The notes beneath the pieces were generated by a model. It had not been told where the DNA came from, ran no database searches, and saw nothing but the letters and a program-made list of their open reading frames with translations. Positions 44,798 to 53,154 of a stretch of 64,000 nt of DNA are shown here, piece by piece (the first letter of the stretch is position 1; the number at the start of each line of letters is the position of its first letter). The position numbers and the translations under genes were made by a program. Origin of the DNA: Taibaiella sp. (GTDB lineage Bacteria; Bacteroidota; Bacteroidia; Chitinophagales; Chitinophagaceae); contig JAHBTQ010000001.1 of assembly GCA_019638495.1 (NCBI GenBank), positions 682,001 to 746,000 on the forward strand. The letters run 5' to 3'.

Positions 44798-46666
44798 CTA
44801 CCTCCCCATATAGACCATTAGTATCTGCACATCACTAGGATTTACACCGCTTATCCTGCTTGCTTGACCTAAAGTTCCGGGCCTGATCTTTTTGAGTTTC
44901 TGCCTCGCTTCAGTAGACATGGCTACCAGCTTGTCATAATTGAAGCTATCCGGAATTACGAGGTCTTCCAAAGTTGCCATCTTTGTAACCAATTCGTGTT
45001 CCTTTTCAATATAGACATCATACTTTACCTGGATCTCCACTTGCTCCAATACGAGGGCATCCTGGTCTCCGATAACTTCCTTCAGTCCGGGTAATGATTC
45101 CAGCATATCTTTTAGTCCTACACCTGGACGAAGAAGGAGTTTTTCCGCTTTTACCTTCTCAGATAGAACAGCTGACCCTTTTTCCGACAAGAACTTATTC
45201 CCTTCATCAGGACTCACTCCATATTCGGCTAGTTTGCGCTTTATTTCTGCCACCCTTTCCTTCTTTTGGCGTGTCAGGTTCATCCTTTCTTCAGTTGCCA
45301 ACCCAATATTGTATCCTATTTCCGTTAGCCGGAAGTCCGCATTGTCCTGGCGAAGGAGGGTGCGGTATTCGGCCCTACTTGTAAACATCCGGTAGGGCTC
45401 ATCTGTTCCTTTATTAATCAGGTCGTCTATAAGCACACCTATATAGGCCTCACTACGCTTCAAAACTACAGGTTCTTCATCCTTTACGGCTCTCGCTGCG
45501 TTAATTCCGGCCATCAGACCCTGGCATGCAGCCTCTTCATAGCCTGTGGTACCATTTATCTGACCGGCAAAGAAGAGATTCTTTACCAGCTTTGTCTCCA
45601 GTGTGAATTTCAACTGTGTAGGTGGGAAATAGTCGTACTCAATGGCATAGCCCGGGCGGAAGAACTTACAGTGTTCAAATCCAGGAACTTTTGTCAGGGC
45701 TTTGTACTGAACGTCTTCTGGAAGAGATGTGGAAAACCCATTGACATAGATTTCCACAGTGTTCCAGCCCTCCGGCTCTACGAAAAGCTGGTGTCTTTCG
45801 CGCTCCGCAAACCTGCTAATCTTATCTTCTATGCTTGGGCAATACCTTGGTCCACTGCCTTTTATGCGTCCCTGGTACATAGGCGACTGGTCAAAACCAG
45901 TTTTTAGGATGTCGTGAACCTCCTGGCTGGTATAAGTGATCCAGCAGCACCTTTGCACAGAGGGTTGTACCTTTTCCACAGGCAAATAAGAGAAACCCAC
46001 AACTTCTTCATCTCCGCTCTGAATTTCCATCTTACTATAGTCAAGGCTACGCCCGTCGACACGTGGAGGAGTACCCGTCTTTAGCCTGTCGGTTTCGAAT
46101 CCAAGTTCCACAAGCTGTTCGGTAATACCTGTTGCACCCTTCTCACCCATCCTACCACCGCCAAACTGCTTTTCCCCTACATGGATAACCCCATTTAGGA
46201 AGGTGCCGTTAGTAAGTACCACTGCCTTGCCACGTATCTCCTGTCCCATTCCGGTAACCACTCCTTTAATTGTTCCACGTGAAACAATCAGGCCCTTAAC
46301 CATGTCCTGCCAGAAGTCGACATTAGGCGTTCCCTCCAACATCTCCCTCCAGGTGGTAGCAAACAACATTCTGTCATTCTGACTACGAGGACTCCACATA
46401 CCAGGTCCCTTCGACTTATTCAGCATCCTAAACTGTATCGTGCTCTTGTCACTAACGATACCACTATAACCACCAAGAGCATCTATCTCACGGACGATCT
46501 GACCCTTAGCTATACCTCCCATTGCAGGGTTGCAACTCATCTGGGCGATCGTCTGCATATTCATAGTCACAAGCATAACCTTGCAACCCATGTTAGCAGC
46601 AGCAGCGGCAGCCTCACAACCAGCATGACCAGCACCAACTACTATTACATCATATTCAGGAAACAT
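44798..46666 (-). CDS. mnmG: tRNA uridine-5-carboxymethylaminomethyl modification enzyme MnmG
   Basis: A 622-residue FAD enzyme (GidA) that, with MnmE, modifies the wobble uridine of some tRNAs. The N-terminus has the dinucleotide-binding 'VVGAGHAGCEAAAAAANMG' (residues 9-27), followed by 'MSCNPAMGGIAKGQIVREID' and 'TYCPSIEDKI'-type conserved loops ('GPRYCPSIEDKI'). Length fits. A parS-like 16-mer is embedded in the coding sequence at 46271-46286. mnmG is frequently close to oriC and parAB in bacteria. Confidence 0.95.
   Translation of the reverse strand: MFPEYDVIVVGAGHAGCEAAAAAANMGCKVMLVTMNMQTIAQMSCNPAMGGIAKGQIVREIDALGGYSGIVSDKSTIQFRMLNKSKGPGMWSPRSQNDRMLFATTWREMLEGTPNVDFWQDMVKGLIVSRGTIKGVVTGMGQEIRGKAVVLTNGTFLNGVIHVGEKQFGGGRMGEKGATGITEQLVELGFETDRLKTGTPPRVDGRSLDYSKMEIQSGDEEVVGFSYLPVEKVQPSVQRCCWITYTSQEVHDILKTGFDQSPMYQGRIKGSGPRYCPSIEDKISRFAERERHQLFVEPEGWNTVEIYVNGFSTSLPEDVQYKALTKVPGFEHCKFFRPGYAIEYDYFPPTQLKFTLETKLVKNLFFAGQINGTTGYEEAACQGLMAGINAARAVKDEEPVVLKRSEAYIGVLIDDLINKGTDEPYRMFTSRAEYRTLLRQDNADFRLTEIGYNIGLATEERMNLTRQKKERVAEIKRKLAEYGVSPDEGNKFLSEKGSAVLSEKVKAEKLLLRPGVGLKDMLESLPGLKEVIGDQDALVLEQVEIQVKYDVYIEKEHELVTKMATLEDLVIPDSFNYDKLVAMSTEARQKLKKIRPGTLGQASRISGVNPSDVQILMVYMGR
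46271..46286. other. parS-like ParB binding site inside mnmG
   Basis: TGTTCCACGTGAAACA is identical to the 16-bp parS consensus described for Bacillus subtilis Spo0J (ParB). It is read in the codons of mnmG near residue 130. ParB binding to such sites nucleates chromosome segregation complexes near oriC. Confidence 0.8.
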
Positions 46667-46669
46667 ACG

Positions 46670-46678
46670 GCAAAGGTA
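46670..46678 (-). promoter_or_regulatory. Candidate -7 box for mnmG
   Basis: Minus-strand TACCTTTGC is 3 bases before the ATG (46664-46666), predicting a leaderless or near-leaderless mRNA. A -33 TTG was not found at the usual spacing. Confidence 0.4.
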
Positions 46679-46774
46679 CTACATCAACCGCATACTTATA
46701 TTAAAATAAAATAACTAATATAAAGATGTGGCATAGTATTTGATGATGATACTATAAGTAAAACACTAATCTTA

Positions 46775-46788
46775 GTTCCACGTGGAAC
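46775..46788. other. Second parS-like site upstream of mnmG
   Basis: GTTCCACGTGGAAC is a perfect 14-bp palindrome differing from the parS core by one symmetric base. It lies in the divergent mnmG/OMP intergenic region, 504 bp from the other site. Confidence 0.7.
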
Positions 46789-46819
46789 CAAAATAATTGT
46801 TAACTTTAACAATATAACA

Positions 46820-46828
46820 TACCTTTGT
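46820..46828 (+). promoter_or_regulatory. Candidate promoter of the outer-membrane-type gene at 46843
   Basis: TTG at 46797-46799 is followed after 20 bases by TACCTTTGT, the best -33/-7 pair in the window and a close match to the Bacteroidota consensus TTG-N19-21-TAnnTTTG. It overlaps a TTG in the longer frame of the downstream gene, favouring the GTG start at 46843. Confidence 0.6.
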
Positions 46829-46842
46829 ATCGTTATAATACA

Positions 46843-47478
46843 GTGAAGCTAAAAAGGAACATACTCAAATTTACATCAGTAGCAATGCTATTGACGTCCG
46901 CGTGTGTATCAAACTCTATAGCTCAGCAGTATAATACAAACCGTGCAGCCCGGATTGACCACACATTTACTATAGGTTTTGAACGCCAGGTAGCAACACT
47001 CTACACACCGAAAAACGTAGAAGTAAGTAATAAAATTAAGGCCGCAGAGCAGAGATTTAATTCAGTGTTTCTAAGAATTAAACTCACAAACCGGTTTAGA
47101 ATACAAACCGGGCTATCCTATAAAGACATAGACAGAATGCTATGCAAAACAGGTAAGTGCCGAACATTCAACATGCTCAGCAACTACCAAATGTCTGTTC
47201 CCCTTACAATACAATATCAATTACTGGACCACCAATCAAGATTGCATCCTTACTTCGGAGCAGGCATTCAATATAATGCAACAACCGGCACAACAGGTGA
47301 CAACTACATGGATCCTGCACTTGTGACTCGCCTCAAGTATCTAAACATAATCTTCACGCAGGGACTCATCTACGACATTACTCCCAACCTGCAGATAACA
47401 CAGTCCATACATGTAACACCACAGAACGGTATGAAACCTGTGGGTGTAAATATTGGTATTGGATATCGACTTAAGTAG
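46843..47478 (+). CDS. Probable outer membrane beta-barrel protein
   Basis: A 211-residue protein from GTG 46843. A TTG at 46825 is possible but lies in the -7 box. The N-terminus is a signal ('LKFTSVAMLLTSACVSNSIA', ending A-Q-Q), then alternating hydrophobic strands typical of a small beta-barrel ('HTFTIGFERQVATLY', 'YFGAGIQYNATTG', 'GVNIGIGYRLK'). The C-terminal 'GIGYRLK' is like the final strand of such barrels. Function not known. Confidence 0.65.
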   Translation: MKLKRNILKFTSVAMLLTSACVSNSIAQQYNTNRAARIDHTFTIGFERQVATLYTPKNVEVSNKIKAAEQRFNSVFLRIKLTNRFRIQTGLSYKDIDRMLCKTGKCRTFNMLSNYQMSVPLTIQYQLLDHQSRLHPYFGAGIQYNATTGTTGDNYMDPALVTRLKYLNIIFTQGLIYDITPNLQITQSIHVTPQNGMKPVGVNIGIGYRLK

Positions 47479-47680
47479 TCCTAAATCGCCTCCTATTCGC
47501 TATTGCGAAATGCCCAAACTATGGAAAGGAAACTTTCCAACTGGCGCATGCCTGACAACACAGCTAAAGAAAGAAACGCACGATCAGCGAAATGAAAAAA
47601 CCGATCCGCACAATTCAATAACCGCGAAAATCACCCAGATAACCCTACCTAACATTATCAAAGGAAAAGATTGCACAAAT

Positions 47681-47704
47681 AAAAAAGGGATGCTTTCGCA
47701 CCCC
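47681..47704 (-). terminator. Terminator of the PA-domain T9SS gene
   Basis: On the minus strand GGGGTGC-GAAA-GCATCCC forms a 7-bp stem with one G-U pair and a GAAA tetraloop, followed by TTTTTT. It lies downstream of the gene ending at 47731. Confidence 0.8.
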
Positions 47705-47730
47705 TTTTCTAACAAATCGATTCAAGACAA

Positions 47731-49728
47731 TTATTTCACAACAACGAACTTCCTCGCTACTGCCTTTGTGTCTGTATTCACTATCAGGAAGTAATTACCT
47801 GAAGCAAGCTTACTGATGTCAAGTGTGAAATTCTCAGACTTAACATTGTTGTGTGCTTCCTTGCTAACGAAGCGGCCGAGACCATCAACGATAGTGTACG
47901 TAACCTTATTAGAAGATGCATCCAGGTCAAGGCTGATCTGTAGACTCTCTTTTGCCGGGTTAGGGAATACATTCACACGAGTATCAACATTCACAACCTG
48001 AGGAACCGCATCAATTGTAGGATTGTTGTTAGCAATCATAGCAACAGCAGGAATTACACCCTTTGTGTTAGCAAAGTTGAAAGAATCCACTGTATTGATA
48101 TAGTTTGAGAAAGTGCTTGGCAAAGGAATGTTTCCCTGCGCAGGGTTAGTAGATGAAGTAATATCATCTGCACTAGGACGTACCATGTTTGAGTAGTCGA
48201 GGATACCAGAAGACAGTGCACGGCCATAAACGCGAGGAAGTGGGTGCATAACGCCGTCAGCACCAAGGAAGAAACCTACCGGTACCTCAACCGCCATGTA
48301 ATACCAACCTGGATCCAGCATAACAGTCATAGGAGCGCCAGTAGAAGGGTCTCCCATACCACGGAAAGTAATAGTGGCGCCTGAAGTGTCAGTAGGACCG
48401 CTGAGTGTCTGCGTGCCTAAAGAAACAAGGGACAACTCACCATCCTGCATTACGCTATCTTCTGGCTGGCTACCAGAACCATCTACCCACTTAAACAGGT
48501 AGAAGTTGATGGTAGCACCAAGCGGAGCACCAACAGTAGCACTGTTCATAGAAATAGAATACTTCAAAGTCTGCAGCGCAGTACCACCAGTCTTCACATA
48601 GTAGAAAGGACCCCAAATGAATGGATTAGTACCACCACCATAAGAAAGACCGATTGTGCGGATAGGCTCATTCTTTACGAAATCGTAACGACCCTTTGAG
48701 TAAAGACTATCTGTAACGTAGAACGAAATTTTTTCGCTGTTGTCAGCAGGGAAGTCGTCAGTTACTGAGTGAGTGATGTTATACTCAACGTCGAAACGGC
48801 CTGGACCAGAAGCAGCAAGATCGTACTCACCTGAAGTAGAAGCATCGAACATCGCGTAGATAGAATCCGCTACTGTGAATGAAGCCAGGTTAACAGAACC
48901 TGTATGTACTGTAGTACCACTGCCTGTACCACCAGCATAGAATTTAGTAGTGCTGCTAACAGTAACACCTGTGAGATCGTTTGTACCATAGTTGGCTATG
49001 AATGCACCGTCCTTCATTGCATAAGGGAAAGGATTAGAAGATGCACCAAGCTGATTTGATGGCAATGCAAATGCATGTGAACCAGCCAACGCGCCCGATA
49101 CAAAACCTGCATCGTTAGCAAGGCCAAGACCCCATGGAGTAATAGTGAAACGTGCAGTATCTGTTCCAGACCTATACTGGCTAGTGATCATATCACCATC
49201 TTCTTTAGAGATCATGAATACAGGTATCGTAACGCTTGGAGCCGAACACATAGTACCAGCACCCATACCAACCGGTCCACCATTCTGGTTATTAACGATA
49301 ACAACGGCTATCGCACCACCAGCCTGGCAGTTAAGCGCCTTACAAACAAACTCAACACCACCACCACGATAAACGTAAGCGATCTTACCGGCCATAGAAC
49401 CCGGAGTCATGCCAGATCCTGCAAGTGTATCACCGCCTAATGGTGGCATGATGATAGGCACGTCGTTAATTGGCGTCGTAACAGTAGTACCCCATGGAGT
49501 AGTTCCTGTTCCGGCATGTGAATAAACCTTTGGTCCAGCAAGAGAACTCGGATAGGAAACAACAAACCTTAAACCAACGTAATCTGCATACCAATTCGAC
49601 TCTGCAGTAGCACCACCTATCAGCGTCCTCGATCCGAATGCTAAAGGATGTATCTGCGCATTTGCAACACTTGCACATGCAACACTACTTGCCAGTAAAA
49701 GTTGTTTTAGCGTACTCATTTGCTTCAT
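47731..49728 (-). CDS. Secreted T9SS protein with PA domain
   Basis: A 665-residue protein with signal peptide ('LKQLLLASSVACASVANAQ'). Residues about 55-195 form a protease-associated (PA) domain ('GKIAYVYRGGGVEFVCKALN', 'GGAIAVVIVNNQNGG', 'VTIPVFMISKEDGDMI'). A long beta-rich region follows, and the last 80 residues are a T9SS type A sorting domain ('VNVFPNPAKESLQISLD', 'ASGNYFLIVNTDTKAVARKF'). PA domains usually sit in peptidases, but no catalytic domain is recognised here. It is likely surface-exposed or released. Confidence 0.8.
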   Translation of the reverse strand: MKQMSTLKQLLLASSVACASVANAQIHPLAFGSRTLIGGATAESNWYADYVGLRFVVSYPSSLAGPKVYSHAGTGTTPWGTTVTTPINDVPIIMPPLGGDTLAGSGMTPGSMAGKIAYVYRGGGVEFVCKALNCQAGGAIAVVIVNNQNGGPVGMGAGTMCSAPSVTIPVFMISKEDGDMITSQYRSGTDTARFTITPWGLGLANDAGFVSGALAGSHAFALPSNQLGASSNPFPYAMKDGAFIANYGTNDLTGVTVSSTTKFYAGGTGSGTTVHTGSVNLASFTVADSIYAMFDASTSGEYDLAASGPGRFDVEYNITHSVTDDFPADNSEKISFYVTDSLYSKGRYDFVKNEPIRTIGLSYGGGTNPFIWGPFYYVKTGGTALQTLKYSISMNSATVGAPLGATINFYLFKWVDGSGSQPEDSVMQDGELSLVSLGTQTLSGPTDTSGATITFRGMGDPSTGAPMTVMLDPGWYYMAVEVPVGFFLGADGVMHPLPRVYGRALSSGILDYSNMVRPSADDITSSTNPAQGNIPLPSTFSNYINTVDSFNFANTKGVIPAVAMIANNNPTIDAVPQVVNVDTRVNVFPNPAKESLQISLDLDASSNKVTYTIVDGLGRFVSKEAHNNVKSENFTLDISKLASGNYFLIVNTDTKAVARKFVVVK

Positions 49729-49832
49729 AAAACTTAATTTTTAATTTGGTGCGACAATTTAATACTATTTAATAACATAAACAAAAACTAACTCCAAACG
49801 GGGTATTTTCAAAAAGACCTCCTACAAGTAAT

Positions 49833-50804
49833 TTAATTACTTAATTCCAACATACGATCAATCGGCTTACGTGCTGCCAGGCGCAATTCTTCAGCCATCA
49901 ACAATTCCGGCTGTTCATACAAAAGACAATTATATACCTTCTCAAGCGTGTTTCGCTTCATATGCGGACAATCGTTGCATGCGCATGCATTATCAGGCGG
50001 CGCTGCTATGAAAGTCTTTCCAGGAGAGGCTTCTATCATCTTGTGCAATATTCCAGATTCAGTTGCCACGATGAATTCAGATGCGCTATCCTTTTGCGTA
50101 TACTGTAACAATGCGGTAGTAGAACCAACAAAATCAGCAATTCTTAAAATCGGCTCTTCACATTCCGGGTGAGCGATCAGCTTAGCATTTTTGTGACGTT
50201 CTTTCAGCCTGGTAATCTTCTCAAGAGAGAAAATCTCATGTACCATACAAGCCCCATTCCACAGCACCATATCCCTGCCGGTAACCTTGTTTATATAAGC
50301 ACCAAGATTCTTGTCCGGAGCAAAAATTATCTTCTGTTCTTTGGGCAAGCTATCAACAATATCCTTTGCATTAGACGAAGTACAAATAATATCGCTTAAA
50401 GCTTTGATCTCAGCGGAACAATTAATATACGATATTACTATATGATTGGGATGCTTATCCTTAAACCTTCTAAATAGCTCAGGAGGACAGCTGTCGCTAA
50501 GCGAACAACCAGCCTTAAGGTCAGGAATCAACACTTTTTTACCCGGGTTGAGGATCTTAGCTGTCTCGGCCATGAAATGCACACCAGCAAAGACAATTAT
50601 ATCCGCGTCAGTCTTAGCAGCGCTCCTGGCCAAACCAAGACTATCCCCAATGTAATCTGCAATATCCTGAATATCAGGCTCCTGATAATAATGAGCCAGG
50701 ATAACCGCATTCTTTTCCTTCTTCAATTTTTCTATTTCCGCAAACAGGTCCAGGGATGGGTCTACATCCACATCCACGAAACCTTTTCCTTCAAAATCGA
50801 TCAT
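49833..50804 (-). CDS. nadA: Quinolinate synthase A
   Basis: A 323-residue enzyme from ATG 50802-50804 (a TTG is 9 bases upstream). It makes quinolinate from iminoaspartate and dihydroxyacetone phosphate in NAD synthesis. '[20 protein letters not shown]' is the family N-terminus; the three conserved Cys are in '[13 protein letters not shown]', '[11 protein letters not shown]' and '[10 protein letters not shown]', ligands of a [4Fe-4S] cluster. nadB and nadC are not adjacent. The oriC-like region follows its 5' end. Confidence 0.95.
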   Translation of the reverse strand: MIDFEGKGFVDVDVDPSLDLFAEIEKLKKEKNAVILAHYYQEPDIQDIADYIGDSLGLARSAAKTDADIIVFAGVHFMAETAKILNPGKKVLIPDLKAGCSLSDSCPPELFRRFKDKHPNHIVISYINCSAEIKALSDIICTSSNAKDIVDSLPKEQKIIFAPDKNLGAYINKVTGRDMVLWNGACMVHEIFSLEKITRLKERHKNAKLIAHPECEEPILRIADFVGSTTALLQYTQKDSASEFIVATESGILHKMIEASPGKTFIAAPPDNACACNDCPHMKRNTLEKVYNCLLYEQPELLMAEELRLAARKPIDRMLELSN

Positions 50805-51007
50805 GTTCGTCAAAAACTGCTGAATTACAAATTTATATCACAAATACCGTACCATGTTGCAAAATCCACACCCCTATTAATAGTAAATAAAATTTTTTTA
50901 AAGAAAAGAGCTATTACTATTAGGAGCGGGAATTCGGGGAATAAATTTGTTTATACACTTGTATTTTTCACACTTTCACTTTTTCAACAGCTAGGAGGTA
51001 CTTATCA

Positions 51008-51109
51008 ACACTAACAAAGGCCGTAAAACTGCTGATTCCCACGAAGATTTGTTAATTGTTGAAAAACCAGGATGTGGAAAAATAGAAGCGTGTGGACACA
51101 CTAACAAAG
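51008..51109. repeat. Direct repeats ACACTAACAAAG in the origin-like region
   Basis: The 12-mer occurs at 51008-51019 and 51098-51109, 90 bp apart, each next to a DnaA-box-like 9-mer. A related ACACTAATCAA is at 51216-51226. Such repeated units are a feature of origins. Confidence 0.5.
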
Positions 51110-51369
51110 TGTGAATTAATGGGCATAAACTAAGCCGGAGGCAATACAAATAAATGTATATCAATGAAATACAGAAACGGGCGGAAGAAACAAACACTTG
51201 TTAGGCGAGTAACCCACACTAATCAACGATTATCTAACATAGACTTAATGAAAATTTAAGCCAGTAGTCAAAGTGTGAAAAAGGCAAGAGCTGAATGTGA
51301 GTAGAACGTGGGAATCATGTAAGAAACAGAAGAAAAACTACAACAGATACATTTTCAGTCGTTTTACCC

Positions 51370-51378
51370 TACATTTGC
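51370..51378 (+). promoter_or_regulatory. Candidate -7 box for tRNA-Leu
   Basis: TACATTTGC matches TAnnTTTG and lies 12 bases before the mature tRNA 5' end at 51391. Confidence 0.5.
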
Positions 51379-51390
51379 AATCCCTAAGAC

Positions 51391-51472
51391 GCGGGTGTGG
51401 TGAAATTGGTAGACACGCTAGACTTAGGATCTAGTGCTTTGCGGCATGGGGGTTCGAGTCCCTCCACCCGCA
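51391..51472 (+). tRNA. tRNA-Leu (anticodon UAG)
   Basis: The 7-bp acceptor stem GCGGGTG pairs with CACCCGC at 51465-51471, followed by A as discriminator. The anticodon loop CTTAGGA gives anticodon UAG (codon CUA and neighbours). A long variable arm is present, as in leucine tRNAs, and the T-loop contains GGTTCGAGTCC. The 3' CCA is not encoded (next bases are CAA), so it must be added after transcription. Confidence 0.95.
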
Positions 51473-51475
51473 CAA

Positions 51476-51515
51476 GGGCAGAGATAGTGTAAGAAAACGC
51501 ACTATTATCTGCCCT
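51476..51515 (+). terminator. Hairpin terminator after tRNA-Leu
   Basis: GGGCAGA...ATAGTG pairs with CACTAT..TCTGCCC through an imperfect stem and is followed by TTT and later T-runs, 3 bases after the tRNA. Confidence 0.65.
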
Positions 51516-51550
51516 TTGCGTTTTTATAGAAAAAAATTTTCCGTACTCAA

Positions 51551-52057
51551 TTAGTCGATCCCTAAATCCTGGTTGTACATGGCTACGTTCATTCTGCCGG
51601 AAAAGAGCATAGCATTTGTTTTAGGGTCAAAAAAGTTTACATAGGTGTATTTCGAATCATTTCGTGTAGGACTCATGTCCGCAATTATTTCGTGAAGCAC
51701 CTTTCTCTTTCCTTTCTTTATTTCAGCGTGCCCAGCCAGTAGTAGAAAAACGCCAACACCCTTTTGCATCAGCGGTTGCAGCCTGTCGTGATATTCGAGG
51801 TCAAGACCCGGATAAAGAACAAGGGAATATTCGCTTGATTCATCCAGGTGGGATGTGCGTCCGAAAGAGGAGTCGCCTGTTATGGTCATCAGGGATAAAG
51901 CCTTGTCAATATCTTTTATTTTGAAAGAGAGATAGTAATCACCAAACTTCACGTGCACCTGGGGTTCTGCCCAGAGATTACAAAGTTTTACGGTACGCTG
52001 CGCAGAGCATGTGGCGTGTGAAATGAGTACCAGGAAAATGAGCAGAAGTAATCTCAT
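51551..52057 (-). CDS. Secreted hypothetical protein
   Basis: A 168-residue protein with a clear signal peptide ('RLLLLIFLVLISHATCSAQ'). The mature part is beta-rich ('YYLSFKIKDIDKALSLMTI', 'VGVFLLLAGHAEIKKGKRKV') with no recognised catalytic motif. It is probably periplasmic. It lies between the tRNA gene and threonine aldolase, divergent from the latter. Confidence 0.65.
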   Translation of the reverse strand: MRLLLLIFLVLISHATCSAQRTVKLCNLWAEPQVHVKFGDYYLSFKIKDIDKALSLMTITGDSSFGRTSHLDESSEYSLVLYPGLDLEYHDRLQPLMQKGVGVFLLLAGHAEIKKGKRKVLHEIIADMSPTRNDSKYTYVNFFDPKTNAMLFSGRMNVAMYNQDLGID

Positions 52058-52113
52058 AGTCGCGGTTGAAGTATTAGCGTATAGAGAAACGAAACTACTA
52101 ATTTAGCTGCTAA

Positions 52114-53154
52114 ATGAACAAGATGAAAAGTTTTGCCAGTGACAACTATGCAGGAGTGATGCCGGAAATAATGGAAGCCATACAGGCAGCTAACTACAAC
52201 CATGCACGGTCTTACGGCGCAGATGATATCACTGCGGAGACCGTAAAGCTTTTCAGAAAGGTTTTTGAAGCAGAAGTAGATGTGTTTTTCGTATTTAATG
52301 GTACAGGTGCAAATGTGCTTAGTATCAGTAGCGCTACACAAAGCTTTAACGCTGTTTTGTGCGCAGACACATCGCACATATATTGCGACGAGTCGTCAGC
52401 TCCCGAAACATTTACCGGTTGCCGCTTTTTTCCTTTGAAAGCAAACGACCACGGCAAACTGGATATAGAAACCATAAAGACCCGCCTTATTAGAAAGGGT
52501 GACGTTCACTATGCCCAGGCCACTATATTGTCTATTACACAATCTACAGAATACGGAACCGTATATACACAACAGGAGATTCAAGAAATTGCTGCACTGT
52601 GCAAGGACCATGGATTGTACCTGCATGTAGATGGCTCCCGTTTTTTCAATGCGGCTGCTGCATTGGGCTGTAGCCTGGCTGACATTACCAGCAAGGCAGG
52701 CGTTGATATTTTGTCATTGGGCGGAACGAAGGCAGGAATGATGTTCGGCGAGGCTGTTGTGGTATTCAATAAGCGGTTGGCAAAGGAAATAGCCTTCAAG
52801 CATAAACAGGTGATGCAGCTCGCCTCAAAGACCAGATTCATTTCTGCTCAATTTGGCAGAATGCTTAAAGATGATCTTTGGAAAAAGACAGCGGGTCACG
52901 CCAATAAAATGGCAGGGTTGCTGAATGCGGAGCTTTCTTTATTGACCAAAGTAAAAATCACAAAGCCCACTCAGGCAAATGCAGTGTTTGCAGAGATTCC
53001 CCGCGAGTGGTACGAACCTTTGCAGGAGCACTACCCGTTCTATGTGTGGAATGAACATACGCATGAAGTACGCCTGATGTGTGCCTGGGACACCAAAGAG
53101 GAAGAGATTCGCAACTTCATCGCGGCGATGAAGAAACTGCAGGATTCAGAATAA
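52114..53154 (+). CDS. ltaE: Low-specificity L-threonine aldolase
   Basis: A 346-residue PLP enzyme that splits threonine to glycine and acetaldehyde. Visible motifs are 'SFASDNYAGVMPEIMEAI' (N-terminal), 'DGSRFFNAAAALGCSLADI' with the conserved Asp, and the PLP-Lys in 'ILSLGGTKAGMMFGEAV' near residue 205. Length agrees with the family. The gene overlaps convergent tlpA-like gene by 9 bases. Confidence 0.9.
   Translation: MNKMKSFASDNYAGVMPEIMEAIQAANYNHARSYGADDITAETVKLFRKVFEAEVDVFFVFNGTGANVLSISSATQSFNAVLCADTSHIYCDESSAPETFTGCRFFPLKANDHGKLDIETIKTRLIRKGDVHYAQATILSITQSTEYGTVYTQQEIQEIAALCKDHGLYLHVDGSRFFNAAAALGCSLADITSKAGVDILSLGGTKAGMMFGEAVVVFNKRLAKEIAFKHKQVMQLASKTRFISAQFGRMLKDDLWKKTAGHANKMAGLLNAELSLLTKVKITKPTQANAVFAEIPREWYEPLQEHYPFYVWNEHTHEVRLMCAWDTKEEEIRNFIAAMKKLQDSE

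Larger units (their letters stand above)
50805..51390. other. Candidate replication origin region (oriC-like)
   Basis: This ~580-bp stretch without a convincing gene holds AT-rich sequence (50871-50925) and six 9-mers with one mismatch to TTATNCACA: TTATACACT (50951), TTTTTCACA (50964) and TTATCAACA (51002) on the plus strand, and minus-strand TTTTCCACA (51073), TAATTCACA (51110) and TTTTTCACA (51274). The left three and right three point in opposite directions. A 12-bp direct repeat ACACTAACAAAG occurs at 51008 and 51098. Two parS-like sites lie 4-5 kb to the left. No perfect DnaA box was found here and dnaA is not in the window, so the call is a hypothesis. Confidence 0.45.

Noticed and set aside
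47453..47794. Plus-strand 113-residue frame after the outer-membrane-type gene
   Set aside because: It overlaps the end of a supported gene, runs through a terminator, and has low-complexity composition.
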